10,275 nucleotides of DNA, from positions 2,298,574 through 2,308,848 of the forward strand of contig KE356579.1 of assembly GCA_000416085.1 (NCBI GenBank). Reading direction: 5' to 3'. The stretch's first letter is position 1; every line of letters begins with the position of its first letter. The position numbers and the translations under genes are program-made. The DNA comes from a halophilic archaeon J07HX64. Its GTDB lineage: Archaea; Halobacteriota; Halobacteria; Halobacteriales; Haloarculaceae. Positions 6,601 to 10,275 of this stretch are shown here, piece by piece. Below the pieces are notes generated by a model that was not told the DNA's origin, did no database searches, and saw nothing but the letters and a program-made list of their open reading frames with translations.

Positions 6601-6689
6601 GTCGGGGCTGTCCCGGCACGGAAGCTCCCGTGGCGGACCCGCGAGAGACGACCGCAGGCTACATGCCCGCAGACCTCCCACCGACTGGT

Positions 6690-8948
6690 ATGCAGGTTGC
6701 GGCCCGTCTTCGCCGGGAGGCAGTCGAGACAGACCAGCGGCGGGTGCTCGTGCTCGCCGGCGAACCCTCCCGGACCCGCGAACGGGCCGGTGACGCCCTC
6801 GACAGCGCCGGGGTCGACCTCGCGGCGACGACATATCTCGGGCCGGGTCAGCCGCTCGACTGCGAGACACTCGCCCCCGAGCGGAGTCGGCGGTTGCTCG
6901 GGACGACCCGGGCGGCGCTGGTGGTGGACTGTCACGAGCGCTGTGAGCCGAACGCGCTCGGCCGCGTCGCCGGCACCGTCACCGGCGGTGGACTGCTCGT
7001 CCTGCTCGTGCCACCGCTCGAGAGCTGGCCCGACAGCCGGGATGCCTTCGACGAGACGCTCGCGGTCCCGCCGTTCGACATCGACGACGTTGACGGCCAC
7101 CTCCGTCGGTGGCTTGTCGAGACACTGCGCGCTCACCGCGGTGTGGCTATCGTCGATGTCGACAGCGACACTGTCGAGACCGACGGACTCGTGAAACCGG
7201 CGCCGGCGCTGTCGATCTCCGACCGTTCACAACCACACGAGGAGTCGGACCTCCCCGGTGACACGGACGGTGAGACACGGTTCCCCGGGAGTGCTTACGA
7301 GGCCTGTGTAACCGACGACCAACGGGCGGTGCTGTCGACACTCGAGCAACTACGCGACCCGGAGACGGCCGTTGTCGTCGAGTCCGACCGGGGTCGTGGA
7401 AAATCGAGTGTCGCGGGGCTGGCCGCCGGCTCACTCGCCGCCGGGGGTCGTGACGTGCTCGTGACCGCACCCCGCTACCGGAGCTGTGCCGAGCTGTTCG
7501 CCCGTGCGGAGGCGTTGCTCGCGGCGTGTGACGCGCTCGTCGACCGTGACCGCGAGGGCGAGCCACAGCGACTCGAGACCGACGAGGGGGTCGTCCGGTT
7601 CCACGACCCGGCGGATGCGGCCGACCTGCCGGGCGACCCCGACCGCGTGTTCGTCGACGAGGCCGCCGCTATCCCGGTCGGTATCCTGCGGTCGCTGCTC
7701 GACGCCGACGGTCTCGCGTTCACCACGACGGTCCACGGCTACGAGGGGACCGGCCGGGGGTTCAGCGTCCGCTTTCGCGAGCATCTCTCGGCGGGGCCAC
7801 ACGAGGTAACCGACGTGCGGATGTCCGAGCCGATCCGCTATGCCGCAGGCGACCCCGTGGAGGTGTGGTCGTTCCGGGCGCTCGCGCTCGACGCCAGCCC
7901 GCCGGTTGCGCCGCTCGTCGCCGACGCGACCCCCGATACCGTCACGTACCGACAGCTCAGTCCGGCGACGCTGCTCGCCGACGAGTCGTTGTTGCGGGCG
8001 GTGTTCGGGCTGCTCGTGCTCGCACACTACCAGACAGAGCCAAACGACCTCGCGCGACTGCTCGACGCGCCGAACGTCACCGTCCACGCGCTGCTCGCCG
8101 ACGGACAGCCGGTGTCGGTGGCGCTGCTCGCCCGCGAGGGCGGCCTGTCGGCCACCGCCCGGGCGGAGACGTACGAGGGTGGCACGGTTCGCGGGAACCT
8201 CCTGCCGGACCTGTTCGCGAGCCAGTTGCGCGACGAGGCCGCCGCCGGGGCGGTCGGACACCGCGTGCTGCGCATCGCCACCCACGAGGCGGCCCGCTCG
8301 CGTGGTCTCGGCTCACACCTGCTCGAACACCTGCGGGGGTACTGCACGGGTGACTGGTTCGGTGTCGGGTTCGGGGCAACACCCCGACTGGTCGGGTTCT
8401 GGCGGGCGAACGGGTTCGGAACCGTCCACCTCGCCACCTCGCGGGACGAGCGGAGCGGCGAGCACTCGGCGATCATGCTCGACCCGCTTTCCGAGCGGGG
8501 TCGACGGCTCCACGAGCGCCAGACCGGCCGGCTCTGCCGGCGACTCCCGGCGATGCTCGCCGACCCGCTCTCGGGGGTCGACCCCGACGTGGTCCGTGCC
8601 GTCTGTCGGGGTATCGACAGACCTCCGGCGCTCGACCTGACGGCGTTCGAGTGGCGGATCGCGGCGGGGCTCCCCCATGGTGCGGCCGTCTACGACACCG
8701 CACCCCGGGCTGTCCGGCGGCTGATCCTCCGGCATCTCGTCGCCCGGGAGACCGACCCTCTGGACGCCCGCGAGGAGCGGTTGCTCGTCGGGCGGGCACT
8801 GCAGTGTCGCCCACCGACGGCTGTCGCGGCGGCTCTCTCCTACCCCTCGGAGCGGACCTGTATGCGTGCGTTCGGTAACGCGGTTGGAAAACTGGTCGAG
8901 GTGTACGGCACGGAGATGGCACGGGAGGAACTGGAGCGGTTGCGATGA
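6690..8948 (+). CDS. tmcA: tRNA(Met) cytidine acetyltransferase TmcA
   Basis: TmcA uses acetyl-CoA and ATP to make N4-acetylcytidine in RNA; in bacteria the target is the wobble base of elongator tRNA(Met), and archaeal enzymes can have wider targets. With the ATG at 6690 the protein has 752 residues. The order is an N-terminal DUF1726-type domain, a helicase-like ATPase with Walker A DRGRGKSS (233-240) and Walker B VFVDEAAAIP (320-329), a conserved TTVHGYEGTGRGF segment (346-358), a GNAT acetyltransferase domain with ATHEAARSRGLGSHLLEHL (530-548) for acetyl-CoA binding, and a C-terminal tRNA-binding region. In-frame starts at GTG 6630 and ATG 6663 would add 20 or 9 residues; I prefer 6690 because it places the first strand (RRVLVLAG) at the family's usual distance. 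It follows the small gene by about 90 bases and overlaps the next gene by 4. Confidence 0.95.
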   Translation: MQVAARLRREAVETDQRRVLVLAGEPSRTRERAGDALDSAGVDLAATTYLGPGQPLDCETLAPERSRRLLGTTRAALVVDCHERCEPNALGRVAGTVTGGGLLVLLVPPLESWPDSRDAFDETLAVPPFDIDDVDGHLRRWLVETLRAHRGVAIVDVDSDTVETDGLVKPAPALSISDRSQPHEESDLPGDTDGETRFPGSAYEACVTDDQRAVLSTLEQLRDPETAVVVESDRGRGKSSVAGLAAGSLAAGGRDVLVTAPRYRSCAELFARAEALLAACDALVDRDREGEPQRLETDEGVVRFHDPADAADLPGDPDRVFVDEAAAIPVGILRSLLDADGLAFTTTVHGYEGTGRGFSVRFREHLSAGPHEVTDVRMSEPIRYAAGDPVEVWSFRALALDASPPVAPLVADATPDTVTYRQLSPATLLADESLLRAVFGLLVLAHYQTEPNDLARLLDAPNVTVHALLADGQPVSVALLAREGGLSATARAETYEGGTVRGNLLPDLFASQLRDEAAAGAVGHRVLRIATHEAARSRGLGSHLLEHLRGYCTGDWFGVGFGATPRLVGFWRANGFGTVHLATSRDERSGEHSAIMLDPLSERGRRLHERQTGRLCRRLPAMLADPLSGVDPDVVRAVCRGIDRPPALDLTAFEWRIAAGLPHGAAVYDTAPRAVRRLILRHLVARETDPLDAREERLLVGRALQCRPPTAVAAALSYPSERTCMRAFGNAVGKLVEVYGTEMAREELERLR

Positions 8949-9430
8949 CCCCCACGACAGCCGTGACCGTCGCGGCGTTCGGGTTGCTCGTCGCGGCTGT
9001 CGTGGTGAGTCGCCTGACCCGTCTGCCGGGGGAACTGCTCTCCCTCGCCGGTGTCTCGCTGTACTGGTGGGGGACCGGCTACACCGAACCCGGGCGGCTC
9101 ACACTCGTTTTTCTGATAGCTCTCCCGGCGCTGGTGCTCGCAGGGCGGGCGTTCGACCGGTTCATCTCGGCCCGTGTCGGCGAGGTCTCGACGGTCACCG
9201 CCACAGTCGGCGGTTTCGTTGGGTTCGTGGGTTTCGTCTTCCTCGGTACCAGTGGACTGGTCACCGGGACGACGGTGACGGTGTTCGTCCTCGAGTACGT
9301 CCGCCGCCGGGACGCGAAACAGAGCCTCGTGGTCGCGTTCGCGGTGGTGTTCGGGACGTTTGCCGCGGATCTCATCCGCGTGCTCATGACACTGCTCGTG
9401 CTCCTCGTGATGATCACCGTCGCCCTGTGA
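8945..9430 (+). CDS. DUF456-like small membrane protein
   Basis: The protein has 161 residues. Its ATG overlaps the tmcA stop by 4 bases (ATGA), so it is co-translated with tmcA. It is almost wholly hydrophobic, with helices near residues 3-21, 29-47, 51-68, 86-118 and 127-158. It shows the LPGELLSLAG (27-36) segment and the glycine-rich VGGFVGFVGFVFLG (88-101) typical of the DUF456 family, which has no known function. A short basic patch RRRD (120-123) lies between the last hydrophobic segments. The link to tmcA may be only positional. I see no promoter or T-tract terminator of its own. Confidence 0.85.
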   Translation: MTPTTAVTVAAFGLLVAAVVVSRLTRLPGELLSLAGVSLYWWGTGYTEPGRLTLVFLIALPALVLAGRAFDRFISARVGEVSTVTATVGGFVGFVGFVFLGTSGLVTGTTVTVFVLEYVRRRDAKQSLVVAFAVVFGTFAADLIRVLMTLLVLLVMITVAL

Positions 9431-9492
9431 CCCCACGGTACCGGCCCCCACCCCTGTCGACCGACCGCTGTGTCCTCCGGATCGTCTCAGAA

Positions 9493-9500
9493 CCTTTTAG
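9493..9500 (+). promoter_or_regulatory. TATA-like box of the methyltransferase gene
   Basis: CCTTTTAG lies 31-38 bases before the ATG at 9531, within the 100-base gap after the DUF456-like gene. This implies a short leader and separate transcription of the methyltransferase. Confidence 0.5.
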
Positions 9501-9530
9501 ACGTGACAGGTCCTACCGCCATCGACAGCG

Positions 9531-10275
9531 ATGAGCGACCACAGACAGGAGAACAGGCGGCTCTGGAACGAGTGGAGCGACGGGTTCCAGGCGCTCTGGA
9601 ACGCGAACACGGCAGACGGTGACCTGCCACCGGCCCCTTCACCGTTCGACGCCGACGCACCGGGGGGTCCTCAACCGGATGTGCTCGACTCGGTCGAGGG
9701 GAGAGCGTACGTCGAGTTGGGCTGTGGCGGTGGCCAGGGCAGTGTCGGCACCGCGAGGCTGGGTGCCGACCCCGTGGTCGGGGTGGACCTCTCCGGGGAG
9801 CAACTGCGCCACGCCCGCCAGTTGCGGGAGTTCTACGGTGTCGATGTCCGCTTCCTGCAGGGCGACCTGACGAACCTGCCCCTCGCCGACGAGAGCTTCG
9901 ACGTGGCGTCCTCGGAGGCGGCCTACCAGATGGTCGGTGACCTCGACAGGGCACTCGCCGAGGCCCACCGTGTCCTCCGCGAGGACGGCGTGTTCGTGCT
10001 CAGCGTCCCCCACCCGCTGTACGAACTGCTCGACCTGGAGACCGGCGCGTTCGAGTGGAGTTACTTCGACACCGGTCGTCGCGAGATCACGATCGACGAC
10101 GGGTACGACTCCGTGCTCGTGGCGTTCGACCGGACGGTTGCCGACCTGCACAACGCGCTCGTCGACGCCGGGTTCGAGGTCCGTCGTCTCCTCGAGACCA
10201 GGCACCGGGAGGCCCGGGAGAACGACCCGGCGGACAGCGATATGCCGGACCTGCTGTGGTCGGTGCCGTCGAGTG
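9531..10275 (+). CDS. Class I SAM-dependent methyltransferase, cut by the right window edge
   Basis: The 248 visible residues cover the fold's core; the 3' end is missing. Motif I is YVELGCGGGQGS (60-71), the SAM-binding glycine loop. GVDLSGEQLRHAR (84-96) carries the acidic residue that contacts the ribose, GDLTNLPLAD (111-120) and FDVASSEAAYQM (123-134) correspond to motifs II-III of Methyltransf_11 enzymes, and RVLREDGVFVLSVPHPL (147-163) follows. The N-terminal ENRRLWNEWSDGFQALWN (7-24) is a tryptophan-rich cap seen in several haloarchaeal methyltransferases. The SVPHPLYE segment after the last core strand recalls small-molecule methyltransferases. The substrate cannot be told from the sequence. 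The ATG at 9531 is the first in frame after the TATA-like box. Confidence 0.9.
   Translation, partial: MSDHRQENRRLWNEWSDGFQALWNANTADGDLPPAPSPFDADAPGGPQPDVLDSVEGRAYVELGCGGGQGSVGTARLGADPVVGVDLSGEQLRHARQLREFYGVDVRFLQGDLTNLPLADESFDVASSEAAYQMVGDLDRALAEAHRVLREDGVFVLSVPHPLYELLDLETGAFEWSYFDTGRREITIDDGYDSVLVAFDRTVADLHNALVDAGFEVRRLLETRHREARENDPADSDMPDLLWSVPSS

Noticed and set aside
5142..6662. GACCGCAGGCTAC at 5142-5154 and again at 6650-6662, both upstream of gene starts
   Set aside because: The second copy lies in the possible tmcA leader or N-terminal codons and the contexts differ. With 1.5 kb between copies and no promoter at the second, I see no functional link.
1..10275. Insertion sequences, CRISPR arrays, tRNA or rRNA genes
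   Set aside because: I found no transposase, no regularly spaced repeats and no cloverleaf or rRNA-like stretch on either strand.

Overview
The window is high-GC archaeal DNA, almost certainly from a haloarchaeon (class Halobacteria). The predicted proteins are rich in Asp and Glu. Several genes have AT-rich TATA-like boxes about 22-38 bases before the start codon and no Shine-Dalgarno site, which is the leaderless or short-leader style of haloarchaea. The divergent glnA-lrp pair and the archaeal tRNA acetyltransferase TmcA fit the same assignment. I cannot name a genus.

Left part (1-2204, all minus strand): a MinD-type deviant Walker ATPase is followed, with a 4-base overlap, by a small protein that looks PATAN/DUF4388-like. 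After a gap with its own TATA box come two small single-pass proteins, the first TadE/pseudopilin-like, overlapping by 8 bases; the second runs off the left edge. This looks like a locus for polar organisation and a surface or pilus-like apparatus. The minD reading frame is broken by one extra base in a C4 run (G4 on the coding strand).

Middle (2205-5090): a divergent promoter region leads rightward to a five-helix membrane protein of unknown function. This converges on glnA (type I glutamine synthetase, minus strand), with a T-tract terminator between them. glnA is divergent from an Lrp/AsnC regulator gene, the expected regulator-target pair in haloarchaea. The lrp frame lost one base near its 3' end, so the last strand of its ligand-binding domain is out of frame. 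Both frameshifts are single-base changes in short C/G runs with the rest of each gene well kept, so draft-sequence error or very recent mutation are the main explanations.

Right part (5091-10275, plus strand): a gene-free stretch with a perfect 14-bp direct repeat precedes what looks like a four-gene operon. It contains a COG2108-type radical SAM enzyme with an atypical CX4CX2C cluster motif, a 93-residue protein with an I9/propeptide-like pattern, tmcA, and a DUF456-like membrane protein overlapping tmcA by 4 bases. A SAM-dependent methyltransferase with its own promoter then starts and is cut by the window end.

The points most worth a second look are the MinD/PATAN-like/TadE-like association, the radical SAM gene with its small partner, the repeats near the lrp and radical SAM promoters, and the two frameshifts.
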